This document shows, piece after piece, positions 7,703 through 15,306 of a DNA stretch of 45,454 nucleotides. Position numbers and translations under genes: made by a program. Source of the DNA: CBFDBF01 sp050287725 (lineage in GTDB: Bacteria; Pseudomonadota; Gammaproteobacteria; Chromatiales; Chromatiaceae); NCBI GenBank assembly GCA_050287725.1, contig JBNKCL010000032.1, positions 1 to 45,454 of the forward strand, written 5' to 3'. How positions within the stretch are numbered: the first letter of the stretch is position 1; each line of letters begins with the position of its first letter. The notes below the pieces were generated by a model. It was not told the DNA's origin. It did no database searches and saw only the letters and a list, made by a program, of their open reading frames with translations.

Positions 7703-8602
7703 ATGGCTTCACAACCGATCTACCGCGGACGTTTTGCTCCCTCCCCCACCGGGCCGCTCCACTTCGGCTCCCTGGTGGCGGCGGTTGGCAGCTACCTGGA
7801 AGCCCGCAGCCGGGGGGGCGAGTGGCTGGTCCGGATCGAAGACCTGGACCCGCCGCGCGAAAAACCGGGGGCCGCTACGGCCATTCTGCGTACCCTGGAG
7901 GCGTTCGGATTCCAGTGGGACGGTGAGGTGCTCTTCCAGAGCCGCCGGGGCGAGCGCTATCGGGAGGCGCTCGACCAACTGGTGGCCCGCCGTGACGCCT
8001 ATCTCTGCCGCTGCAGCCGCAAAGAGATCGCCGACTCCGCGGTCGCCGGGATCGAGGGACCGGTCTATCCCGGCACCTGCCGCACAGGATTCGATCCGGC
8101 TCGCCCCGCAACCACCCTGCGGGTCCGCACCGACGATCGCCCGATCTCGTTTCAGGACTGTATCCATGGGAAGCAGATTCAGAGATTGGCCTCCGAGATC
8201 GGTGATTTCGTCGTTCGCCGGGCCGACGGCCTGACCGCCTACCAGTTGGCGGTGGTGGTGGACGACGCGGATCAGGGGATCACCCATGTGGTCCGGGGCG
8301 CGGACCTGTTACTCTCCACCCCCCGTCAAATCCACCTGCAACGACTGCTCAACCTGCCTGAACCGGCGTATGCGCATCTGCCGCTGGTGCTGGACCGTGA
8401 GGGAAAAAAACTCAGTAAGCAGAGCCGCTCCCGGCCGGTAGACCCCGCCGCTCCCCTGTCCGCTCTGGAATCCGCCCTCCGGTTTCTGGGGCAACCGCTC
8501 CCCGAGCAACCGATGACGGAATTGAACGAACTGTGGCGCTGGGCGCTCGAACGGTGGGATATGGACCGGGTCCCGCCGCACAACCCGACTGATCCGCCCT
8601 AG
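7703..8602 (+). CDS. gluQ: Glutamyl-Q tRNA(Asp) synthetase
   Basis: This truncated paralogue of glutamyl-tRNA synthetase attaches glutamate to queuosine in the anticodon of tRNA-Asp. It has the Rossmann-fold signature PSPTGPLHFGS (the HIGH-equivalent) near residue 13 and LVRIEDLDPPR. The zinc-site cysteines are in YLCRCSRKE and YPGTCR, and the KMSKS-equivalent is KKLSKQ. The 299 residues lack the anticodon-binding domain of GltX, which is diagnostic. The dksA-gluQ order is conserved in gammaproteobacteria. The start at 7703 lies on the descending side of the dksA terminator, and no strong Shine-Dalgarno sequence is visible. Confidence 0.93.
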   Translation: MASQPIYRGRFAPSPTGPLHFGSLVAAVGSYLEARSRGGEWLVRIEDLDPPREKPGAATAILRTLEAFGFQWDGEVLFQSRRGERYREALDQLVARRDAYLCRCSRKEIADSAVAGIEGPVYPGTCRTGFDPARPATTLRVRTDDRPISFQDCIHGKQIQRLASEIGDFVVRRADGLTAYQLAVVVDDADQGITHVVRGADLLLSTPRQIHLQRLLNLPEPAYAHLPLVLDREGKKLSKQSRSRPVDPAAPLSALESALRFLGQPLPEQPMTELNELWRWALERWDMDRVPPHNPTDPP

Positions 8603-8619
8603 GCGGCCGGTCTGCTACG

Positions 8620-8644
8620 AAAAAGGGGGAGCCGCGGCTCCCCC
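8620..8644. terminator. Bidirectional terminator between convergent genes
   Basis: GGGGGAGCCG/CGGCTCCCCC is a perfect 20-base palindrome (8625-8644), preceded by A5 on the plus strand. On the minus strand this gives a stem followed by T5, so it best terminates the gene at 8673-9407. For gluQ the tail is only CTCTGTTT. Confidence 0.8.
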
Positions 8645-8672
8645 TCTGTTTCGACCCTCAAAAAGCGGCGAT

Positions 8673-9407
8673 CTAAAGATTGCTCGCCAACTCCAACCGG
8701 CCGAGATAGATGTTTTGCGGATTGCGGTTCCACTCTTGCAGGGTGATCATCTTCAGACCCAGCCGATCGTACCGAACCGAATAGAAACCGGCCTGTGTCA
8801 CAACGACCGCATCCCGATACTCCTCGGATTTCAGCAGGTCCTGCGCCATGACCCCTACATAGGTGGTCTCACCCCACAGATAGCGGAAGGAGTAGAGACG
8901 CAGGCCGTTATCGAGAGTCACTAACGGGGTAATATCCCGTTTCAGGCGCAGATCCGAGGGCGCCGGTCTCTGTCTTTCATCATTTCCTCCGCCACCTCCC
9001 TGACACCAATCCAGCAGGCAACCGGCAAGCGCGACGGAACCCACCACCACGAACGTCTTCTGGTTATCGCTGAGGCCGTCCCACCACTCCTGGAGAGAGT
9101 CGTTGGCATTGTATCCGTAACGGGTTTTGAAGAGACCCAGCATGTCGGTTCCGTTCAGGTGCATGCCGCGCAGACCGTCCTGCGTGAACTGTAGATCGAG
9201 ATAAGCCGGTCGTTCCCGACTCATGAGCTCCCGACCGTTTTCCAACCGCGCCACCTGAAAGCCATAGGCCGGGGTCGTCTTACCGCTGTCGGCAAATGGA
9301 ATCGTGAAATAGGCCATCGGCACCGGCTCCGTGAGCGGTTCCTGCGCCGGTAGTTGTGAAGCGAACACAGCCATTGCGGTCAATACCGCAATCATCGTTG
9401 TTTTCAT
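8673..9407 (-). CDS. Secreted protein with C-terminal peptidase S74-like domain
   Basis: The start ATG at 9407 is preceded by AGGGGAGATAAC. It gives 244 residues with a signal peptide (MKTTMIAVLT, cleavage probably after SQLPAQ). The middle part is not recognised, and a hydrophobic stretch at about 118-133 ends in a cysteine/glycine-rich linker (CQGGGGG). Residues 151-220 resemble the intramolecular chaperone domain of phage tail spikes (peptidase S74). They show SDLRLKRDI with candidate dyad S151 and K156, then VGVMAQDL and VRYDRLGLKM. In phages this domain helps trimerise fibres and cleaves itself off. Here it is on an exported chromosomal protein with no phage genes nearby. The domain call is by motif only, and function is unknown. 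A promoter and terminator flank it as a single-gene unit. Confidence 0.6.
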   Translation of the reverse strand: MKTTMIAVLTAMAVFASQLPAQEPLTEPVPMAYFTIPFADSGKTTPAYGFQVARLENGRELMSRERPAYLDLQFTQDGLRGMHLNGTDMLGLFKTRYGYNANDSLQEWWDGLSDNQKTFVVVGSVALAGCLLDWCQGGGGGNDERQRPAPSDLRLKRDITPLVTLDNGLRLYSFRYLWGETTYVGVMAQDLLKSEEYRDAVVVTQAGFYSVRYDRLGLKMITLQEWNRNPQNIYLGRLELASNL

Positions 9408-9450
9408 GTTATCTCCCCTTTCGGTAATCAATCCTGATGCAGCTTGTCCG

Positions 9451-9477
9451 AGTATACCTCGAACAGTCCTCGGTCAA
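9451..9477 (-). promoter_or_regulatory. Probable promoter of the S74-domain gene
   Basis: On the minus strand TTGACC and TATACT stand 15 bases apart, a slightly short spacer, about 44 bases before the ATG at 9407. Both hexamers are near consensus. Confidence 0.45.
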
Positions 9478-9493
9478 AACCAGGGGAAAGGAA

Positions 9494-9580
9494 TGGTGCC
9501 CGGGGCCGGACTTGAACCGGCACGGCCGCAAAGCCGGCGGATTTTAAGTCCGCTGCGTCTACCGATTCCGCCACCCGGGC
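9494..9580 (-). tRNA. tRNA-Leu (anticodon TAA)
   Basis: Read on the minus strand, the acceptor arms GCCCGGG and CCCGGGC pair. The anticodon loop CTTAAAA sits on a GCGGA/TCCGC stem, which places TAA at positions 34-36. A long variable arm, typical of leucine tRNA, is present. The T loop is GGTTCAAGTCC and CCA is encoded. The total is 87 bases. It is the third tRNA of a Gly-Cys-Leu set behind pgsA, as in E. coli glyW-cysT-leuZ. Confidence 0.97.
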
Positions 9581-9605
9581 CTGGGTGCGTCGCGCGGAGA
9601 AAAAG

Positions 9606-9679
9606 TGGAGGCTGAGCCCGGAATCGAACCGAGGTACACGGCTTTGCAGGCCGCTGCATAACCACTCTGCCACTCAGCC
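9606..9679 (-). tRNA. tRNA-Cys (anticodon GCA)
   Basis: On the minus strand GGCTGAG pairs with CTCAGCC, the anticodon loop is CTGCAAA (GCA), the T arm contains GGTTCGATTCC, and CCA is encoded. Length is 74 bases. It lies between tRNA-Gly and tRNA-Leu. Confidence 0.97.
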
Positions 9680-9741
9680 TTATTCGTTTGAGGTTGGGAA
9701 GTATCCGGCATTGCGCCGCAACTTTCCACCCCCTGACAAAG

Positions 9742-9772
9742 AAAAACCCCGGCATTGGAGCCCGGGGTTTTT
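9742..9772 (-). terminator. Terminator-like hairpin inside the tRNA cluster
   Basis: AAAAACCCCGG and CCGGGGTTTTT form a perfect 11-bp stem around a short loop, with T-runs on either strand. It lies between tRNA-Gly and tRNA-Cys and so could stop or attenuate the pgsA-tRNA-Gly transcript before tRNA-Cys. Confidence 0.75.
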
Positions 9773-9778
9773 CGGGTT

Positions 9779-9854
<76 letters not shown>

Positions 9855-9922
9855 ATCGTGGAGGGCGCTATTTTAATCTTCCAGCCTTCCCTGTCAAGGC
9901 GAGCGCGACGCCCCGCGTGCGA

Positions 9923-10522
9923 TTATTTTTCTTCCGGTGACTCCGGCGGTTCGGCAACCGGGGATTCGTCGGCGGTGATACTCGGCCAGGCCGCCATCAG
10001 ATAGAGCACCATGGACCAGAGGGTCAGAATGGCCGCCATGTACAGCAGCACATAACCGATGATGTAGATCTCATGACCCCACAGCGGTTCGCGGTAGATC
10101 AGCATGGTAATGGCCACCATCTGGGCGGCGGTTTTGATCTTGCCGATGAAGGTAACCGCCACCTGGGCCCGCCCACCCAACTCCGCCATCCACTCACGCA
10201 ACGCGGAGATGGTGATTTCACGGCCGATGATGATCAGCACCGGGATCGCCAACGCCGGTGTCGGATCGGCCTCCACCAGCAGAATCAGTGCGATCGCCAC
10301 CATCAATTTGTCCGCCACCGGATCGAGAAACGCTCCGAAAGGGGAGTACTGACCCAGCCGCCGGGCCAGATATCCGTCCAGCCAGTCGGTAACGGCAGCC
10401 AGCGCGAAGATCGCGGCACAGATCTTCCCAGACCAACTTACCGGAAGATAGAAAACCAGCACGAAGACCGGGATCAATGCGATCCGCAGCAGGGTCAGGA
10501 GATTTGGAATAGTAATCGGCAT
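9923..10522 (-). CDS. pgsA: CDP-diacylglycerol-glycerol-3-phosphate 3-phosphatidyltransferase
   Basis: PgsA makes phosphatidylglycerol phosphate in the inner membrane, the committed step to phosphatidylglycerol and cardiolipin. The CDP-alcohol phosphotransferase motif D-x2-DG-x2-AR-x8-G-x3-D-x3-D is complete (DWLDGYLARR...GAFLDPVADK, about residues 45-71). Hydrophobic segments occupy most of the 199 residues. The ATG at 10522 is 6 bases after the uvrC stop, in the conserved uvrC-pgsA order, and three tRNA genes follow downstream. Length and N-terminus (MPITIPNLLTLLRI) match the family closely. Confidence 0.95.
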   Translation of the reverse strand: MPITIPNLLTLLRIALIPVFVLVFYLPVSWSGKICAAIFALAAVTDWLDGYLARRLGQYSPFGAFLDPVADKLMVAIALILLVEADPTPALAIPVLIIIGREITISALREWMAELGGRAQVAVTFIGKIKTAAQMVAITMLIYREPLWGHEIYIIGYVLLYMAAILTLWSMVLYLMAAWPSITADESPVAEPPESPEEK

Positions 10523-10528
10523 CGGCGG

Positions 10529-12358
10529 TCAGTCGTTTCCATGAAATGTATCGTAGATTTTTTCCGCCAGCTGGCGGCTGATCCCATCCACCCGTGCAAG
10601 ATCTTCCACACCGGCCGCCGCCAACTCTTGCAAACCGCCGAACTGTTTCAGTAACTGCTGACGGCGTTTGGGACCGATCCCCGCGATCCCTTCCAACGGG
10701 GAGTGCTTGGCGTGGTGTTCCCGCCGCCGCCGATGACCGCTGATGGCGAACCGGTGGGCTTCGTCCCGGACCTGCTGAATCAGGTGCAGAGCGGGCGATT
10801 CGGGCGAGAGTATAATTGGGGCCTTACGACCGGACAAGAACAGCCGTTCCATTCCGGGACGTCGGTCCGCTCCCTTGGCCACCCCGATCAATACCACATC
10901 GTTCACCGCCAACTCCCCGAGTACTCGCTCGGCCGCCGCAAGTTGTCCCGCTCCACCGTCGATCAATAACAGATCCGGCAATTTCCCCTCCCCCGCCTGG
11001 AGCCGTTGATAGCGTCGCAGCAGGGCCTGCTCCATCGCCGCGTAGTCGTCCCCGGCCTGAATCCCTTGGATATTGAAGCGGCGGTAGTCCCGTTTCACCG
11101 CCCCTTGGGTATCGAACACCACACAGGAGGCGACTGTCTGCTTCCCTCCAGTATGACTGATATCGAAGCACTCGATCCGTTCCGGCGGTTCGTCCAGCGC
11201 CAACGCCTGCTGTAGCGCCTCCAGTCGGGCCTCCATCCCCGCCCGGCTGGCAAGACGGGCCTCCAGCGCCAATTCGGCATTCTGCCGCGCCATCCGCAAC
11301 CAGCGCGCCCGTTCGCCGCGCACCGAACTGCGAATGGCGACCGCATGGCCCGCCTCGGCCGAGAGCGCCGCCTGCAACAGCGCCTTCTCCTCCGGCTCGC
11401 TGCTGACGATGATCTCTTTCGGGATCGGGCGACCGGGATAGTGCTGACTGAGAAAGGCCGCGAGCAGATCCGTCTCCCCCGCCCCCTCCGGCAGTTGCGG
11501 AAAAAAGGGTTTGTTGCCGAGGTTGCGGCCATGCCGGATGGAGAAGAGTTGAATACAGGCGCTCCCGCCCCGCACCGCACAGGCGACCAGATCGAGATCC
11601 CCTTTTTCTCCGCTCACGTACTGCCGCTCCTGAATCTTCCGCAAACGGGCGATCCGGTCGCGGTAACGGGCCGCCTCTTCATACTCCAGAGCGGCGGCCG
11701 CCTGTTCCATACGGCTCACCAGATGTTCGATCACCCGGCTGGTCTTTCCCTCCAGGAACAGCACCGCCTCCTGTACCGCCTGGGCATACTCCTTTTCGGT
11801 TACCAGGCCGACACAAGGCGCGCCGCAGCGTCGAATCTGGTATTGCAGACAGGGACGGGAGCGATTGCGGTAGAAGCTCTCCTCGCACTGCCGTACCGGA
11901 AACAGTTTTTGCAAAAGTTGCAGGGTGGCGCGGCTGGAGCCGCCGTTGGGATAGGGTCCGAAGTAGCGCCCCTTGCCCTTGCGGGCGCCCCGATGAAAAG
12001 AGAGCCGCGGAAAAGGATCGGCCGAGAGATGGATGTAGGGATATCCTTTGTCGTCCCGCAGCAGGATGTTATAGCGCGGCTTGAGGCGCTTGATCAGGTT
12101 GTTTTCCAGGATCAGCGCCTCGGCTTCCGTGTGGGTCACCGTCACCTCGATCCCGCGGATCTGCGCCACCATCTGCTGCATGCGCAGATTGAGGGAGCGG
12201 TTGAAGTAACTGCCTACGCGCCGCTTGAGGTTGCGCGCCTTACCCACATAGAGCACCTTGCCGCTGTCGTCCAGCATGCGATACACGCCGGGACGGGTGG
12301 TCAGGCTCTTCAGAAAGGACCGGGGATCAAACGGGATCTCCGCAGAGGTGGACTTCAT
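10529..12358 (-). CDS. uvrC: UvrABC system protein C (excinuclease subunit)
   Basis: UvrC makes both incisions around bulky lesions in nucleotide-excision repair together with UvrA and UvrB. Domains in order are: the GIY-YIG nuclease (GVYRMLDDSGKVLYVGKA, about residues 25-42), a cysteine-rich region (RQCEESFYRNRSRPCLQYQ...CGAPC), a UVR motif near residue 210, the RNase H-like nuclease (FDISHTGG...ASCVVF, LLIDGG), and C-terminal helix-hairpin-helix repeats. The open frame reaches 12481, but ATG at 12358 gives 609 residues, matching E. coli (610), and it begins 8 bases after the upstream glycosylase gene ends. The ribosome-binding site is weak, so translation may be coupled. Confidence 0.96.
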   Translation of the reverse strand: MKSTSAEIPFDPRSFLKSLTTRPGVYRMLDDSGKVLYVGKARNLKRRVGSYFNRSLNLRMQQMVAQIRGIEVTVTHTEAEALILENNLIKRLKPRYNILLRDDKGYPYIHLSADPFPRLSFHRGARKGKGRYFGPYPNGGSSRATLQLLQKLFPVRQCEESFYRNRSRPCLQYQIRRCGAPCVGLVTEKEYAQAVQEAVLFLEGKTSRVIEHLVSRMEQAAAALEYEEAARYRDRIARLRKIQERQYVSGEKGDLDLVACAVRGGSACIQLFSIRHGRNLGNKPFFPQLPEGAGETDLLAAFLSQHYPGRPIPKEIIVSSEPEEKALLQAALSAEAGHAVAIRSSVRGERARWLRMARQNAELALEARLASRAGMEARLEALQQALALDEPPERIECFDISHTGGKQTVASCVVFDTQGAVKRDYRRFNIQGIQAGDDYAAMEQALLRRYQRLQAGEGKLPDLLLIDGGAGQLAAAERVLGELAVNDVVLIGVAKGADRRPGMERLFLSGRKAPIILSPESPALHLIQQVRDEAHRFAISGHRRRREHHAKHSPLEGIAGIGPKRRQQLLKQFGGLQELAAAGVEDLARVDGISRQLAEKIYDTFHGND

Positions 12359-12366
12359 CCAGACAA

Positions 12367-12996
12367 TTATATCTTGTCCAACAGGGTGCGGGCACGCCGG
12401 AACACCGCCTGGAACATCGGGTCGGTGAGCCGGCGGGTCTGGGTGTTGTAACGGCTGCAGTGATAAGAATCGATCAGCCACAGATCGTCGGCCAACCGGT
12501 GCTGACGATTATGGCCGAACGGGAACTCCTTCTGGCGCAGTGCGCGCGCCTTGAGCACCGCGGTGTGTGCGATGGAGCCGAGAGCCACCACCACCGCTCC
12601 GGACGGCAGACTCTCCAGCTCTTGTGCCAGAAACCGGTTGCAGGTATTGATCTCGCTTCCCACCGGTTTGTTCTGGGGCGGCAGGCACTTCACTGCATTG
12701 GTGATCCGGCAATCCAACAGTTGCAGACCGTCATCCCGTGACAACGACTCCGGGGCGGTGCTGAAACCGTGGCGATAGAGGGTCTCATAAAGCAGGATGC
12801 CGGCATAATCGCCGGTAAACGGCCGGCCGCTGGCATTGGCCCCGTGCATGCCGGGTGCCAGTCCCACCACCAGCAGGCGGGCTCCGGCGTCCCCGAACGG
12901 GGCCACCGGTCGCGCATGGTAGTCCGGATAATCGCGCTTCACCTGGTCCAGAAATCCCGCCAGACGGGGACAGGCGCGGCAATCGATATCAAACAT
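12367..12996 (-). CDS. Uracil-DNA glycosylase, family 4/5 type (UDGb-like)
   Basis: This enzyme family removes uracil and related deaminated bases from DNA. The 209-residue protein has motif 1 GLAPGMHGANASGRPFTGD (about residues 51-69) and a C-terminal DSYHCSRYNTQTRRLT, both typical of the family 5 (UDGb) iron-sulfur glycosylases. Candidate cluster cysteines are in CRAC near the N-terminus, VKC near residue 103 and NTC near 118. Motif 1 lacks the aspartate or asparagine used by families 1 and 4, as expected for UDGb. It is placed between gacA/uvrY and uvrC with 8-base gaps on both sides, which suggests one operon for DNA repair. Confidence 0.85.
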   Translation of the reverse strand: MFDIDCRACPRLAGFLDQVKRDYPDYHARPVAPFGDAGARLLVVGLAPGMHGANASGRPFTGDYAGILLYETLYRHGFSTAPESLSRDDGLQLLDCRITNAVKCLPPQNKPVGSEINTCNRFLAQELESLPSGAVVVALGSIAHTAVLKARALRQKEFPFGHNRQHRLADDLWLIDSYHCSRYNTQTRRLTDPMFQAVFRRARTLLDKI

Positions 12997-13004
12997 CGCG
13001 CGGG

Positions 13005-13649
13005 TCAGGCCGGAAAATCGGCCAGACCGTGGCGCAGGGCCAGGAAGGTCAGCTCGACGTCGTTCTCCACCGCCAGCTTTTCATACAGCCGGTGACGGTA
13101 GGTACTGATGGTCTTGGGGCTCAGGCAGAGGGTATCGGAGATGTCCTGGTTTTTGCGGCCCTGGACGATCATCATCAGGACCTGCATCTCACGCTGGGAA
13201 AGGGTTCCGAACGGGGTCTTGATATGCTGTCCGCTCAGGGCGGCCAGGGTCAGTCGCTTGGACACTTCGCCGCAGATATACGGTTTACCGTCCGCCACGG
13301 TCCGGATCGCGTCCAACAGTTCATCCGCCGGACTGCCCTTGGTCAGGTAGCCGATCGCTCCCGCTTCATGCAACTGGCTGGGAAACGGGGCGTCCCCATG
13401 CACGGTCAGCGCGATCACCTGGATCTCCGGGTGCCGGCGACGCAGTTTCCGGGTGGTCTCGATCCCGCCCATACCGGGCATATTGATATCCATCAGCACC
13501 AGATTGGGAGCCGACCTCGAAATCTGTTCCAGCGCCTGCTCGCCGGTCTCCGCCTCGCCCACCACCTCAATATCCGACACTCTCTCCAAGAGATGGCGAA
13601 AGCCGGTTCGCACCAGCGCATGATCGTCAACCAGCATTACCTTGATCAT
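13005..13649 (-). CDS. gacA: GacA/UvrY-type response regulator
   Basis: This is a NarL/LuxR-class two-component regulator; in relatives GacA/UvrY, paired with GacS/BarA, drives small RNAs that titrate RsmA/CsrA. The receiver domain covers about residues 1-120. It has the acidic pair in LVDDH, phospho-acceptor D54 in LMDINMPGMGG, and the threonine and lysine of LTV...TKGS. The LuxR helix-turn-helix (LSQREMQVLMMIVQGRKNQD...SPKTISTYRHRLYEKL) occupies about 148-205. Length of 214 matches GacA (about 214-218). Synteny with uvrC-pgsA supports the GacA/UvrY assignment over other NarL-like regulators. No sensor kinase or Rsm small RNA was identified in the window. Confidence 0.9.
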   Translation of the reverse strand: MIKVMLVDDHALVRTGFRHLLERVSDIEVVGEAETGEQALEQISRSAPNLVLMDINMPGMGGIETTRKLRRRHPEIQVIALTVHGDAPFPSQLHEAGAIGYLTKGSPADELLDAIRTVADGKPYICGEVSKRLTLAALSGQHIKTPFGTLSQREMQVLMMIVQGRKNQDISDTLCLSPKTISTYRHRLYEKLAVENDVELTFLALRHGLADFPA

Positions 13650-13834
13650 TACCTACAATCCCTTCGTACCCATCTCAAACCAGACACTACAATACGCCCC
13701 TTCACTCGGAACGGATCGAATCGGTGGAGAATAACAAAGGAGTCTTAAGGCGACAAACGATCTGCGAACGTGCGATTCCTCCTCCAGAAGAAGAAATCAA
13801 ACGTTTGGGAATTTATGTCCTACATATCAATATT

Positions 13835-14407
13835 TTACTGATCCCCCCGGGGTTCCTGCATGGAAGGATGACCGCTTTCGGGTACGCCGGTATCCTCCCG
13901 GACAACCACGCCCTCCGGGGCGGGATAGCGCTTCAGCATGCCGTCCGGCACCTCCCCCCTGCCCGCCTGATAGATGGAGCCGGATTCCAGCACGAAGTTG
14001 ACCACCACCAGGACGAAGGTGGGCATGATCCCGATGCGGGAGAAAACGGTGAACACGATATCCTGGGTGGTATGCTTATCGATCCCCAAGGTCACCAGCC
14101 AACCTGCGAAAATGATGGCGGCGGTGACCGAGTAGGCGATCATCATATAAACGCCACGCCGGAAACCCAACTTCCAGTGCACCATCACATACCAGGGTCC
14201 GCTTTTTTCCAGCCGCTTCCCCTGGATGAAGATAAAGGTGATCACCACCAGTGAGAAAGTGAGCGGGATCAGCAGCGCAGTGACGTTCCGCAACAGGAAA
14301 AATGAGACCGGGGCAAGCATCAGGTGAAACACCGCCAGATTGAACATGAACATTTCGTGCGGGGTACGAGCCTTTCTGCGGTTCTGTTCGCTGATCTCGA
14401 ATAGCAT
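13835..14407 (-). CDS. Membrane protein of unknown function, four hydrophobic segments
   Basis: I do not recognise this 190-residue protein. It has a short charged N-terminus, then four hydrophobic segments at about residues 25-41, 43-61, 90-110 and 122-142. A hydrophilic, proline- and charge-rich tail of about 45 residues ends in EPRGDQ. Between segments 2 and 3 lies GKRLEKSGPWYVMVHWKLGFRRG, a basic loop probably on the cytoplasmic face. The gene is divergent from hypC across about 260 bases and is followed by gacA after 185 bases. No cofactor or enzyme motif is evident. Confidence 0.6.
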   Translation of the reverse strand: MLFEISEQNRRKARTPHEMFMFNLAVFHLMLAPVSFFLLRNVTALLIPLTFSLVVITFIFIQGKRLEKSGPWYVMVHWKLGFRRGVYMMIAYSVTAAIIFAGWLVTLGIDKHTTQDIVFTVFSRIGIMPTFVLVVVNFVLESGSIYQAGRGEVPDGMLKRYPAPEGVVVREDTGVPESGHPSMQEPRGDQ

Positions 14408-14668
14408 GACGTCCGATCCTGGTAGTGATTGTATCTGGGCGTGGCTCCGGTCTGGATTCCGCCGAATAGAAATAATCCTAGCAACAAACGCAAATCCGTC
14501 ACTATGACGATCCGCAATCGAGTGATACCGCCGGGGCGCGGCAACTCCGCTCCAAATGAAGTATATTTAGGGGGAATCGGCAATCTCCCGGGACGGCGTC
14601 TTCGCTTCTGGCGTGAGCTCACCCCCGGGGCGTCCAGAGTTACAAATCACTACGGCGGAACAACCCTT

Positions 14669-14911
14669 ATGTGCCTCGGTATCCCTATGCAGATCAAGGA
14701 GATCAACGGTTATATGGCCCGTTGTGAGGCGAAAGGCGTGGAGCGCGAAGTGAGCCTTTTCATGCTGCAACACGAGTCGGTGGCGCCCGGCGATTTCGTG
14801 GTGGTGCATGTGGGCTACGCCATCGAGAAGGTTACCCCCCAGGACGCCCGCTCCACCTGGGAGCTTTATGACCAGATGTTGGCGGCGGAGTCCGACGCCG
14901 ACCATGCATGA
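14669..14911 (+). CDS. hypC: Hydrogenase maturation chaperone HypC
   Basis: HypC is a small chaperone that carries the Fe(CN)2CO unit with HypD and binds the immature large subunit of NiFe hydrogenases. The 80-residue protein begins with the essential MCLGIPMQI; the cysteine after the initiator methionine is the functional one. It also has the family GDFVVVHVGYAIEKV motif near residue 45. The start is set by MCLG even though the frame is open well upstream. GGCGGA lies about 10 bases before the ATG. The last 8 bases overlap hypA. It is the first gene of hypCABDE. Confidence 0.95.
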   Translation: MCLGIPMQIKEINGYMARCEAKGVEREVSLFMLQHESVAPGDFVVVHVGYAIEKVTPQDARSTWELYDQMLAAESDADHA

Positions 14912-15281
14912 ACTCTCCCTCTGCCACTCACTGATCCAACAGGTGGAGGGGATCGCCCGGCGGGAACGGGCGCGGCGGGTGACCACCATCACTCTCCGGA
15001 TCGGTCCGCTTTCCGGAGTGGAACCGGAACTGCTGGTGGACGCCTTTCCGTTCGCCGCCGCCGGTACGGTGGCCGAGGGCGCGGCATTGTGCATCGAAGC
15101 ACAGCCGGTGCGGGTTCTCTGCAGCCGTTGTCAATTGGAGAGCGACGCCACCCCGAACCGACTGTTGTGCGGTGCCTGCGGTGATTATCGTACCCGCCTG
15201 GTGAGCGGGGACGAACTGCTGCTGGCCAGTCTGGAATTGGAACAGGCCGGGGAACGGGAAACCGGACAGGATCCATCATAA
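14904..15281 (+). CDS. hypA: Hydrogenase nickel-insertion protein HypA
   Basis: HypA binds nickel and, with HypB, delivers it to the hydrogenase large subunit. The ATG at 14904 gives the canonical N-terminus MHELSLC, where His2 is the nickel ligand. It overlaps the end of hypC by 8 bases, which suggests coupled translation. The 125-residue protein has a zinc domain with two CxxC pairs (CSRC and CGAC, about residues 73-91). The family RIGPLSGVEPELLVDAF segment precedes it. Confidence 0.95.
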   Translation: MHELSLCHSLIQQVEGIARRERARRVTTITLRIGPLSGVEPELLVDAFPFAAAGTVAEGAALCIEAQPVRVLCSRCQLESDATPNRLLCGACGDYRTRLVSGDELLLASLELEQAGERETGQDPS

Positions 15282-15306
15282 ATACGGCAAACCACTTGGA
15301 GTGATC

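Noticed and set aside
8673..9407. Prophage remnant suggested by the S74-like domain
   Set aside because: No other phage gene, integrase or attachment repeat is nearby; the gene has a signal peptide and its own promoter and terminator.
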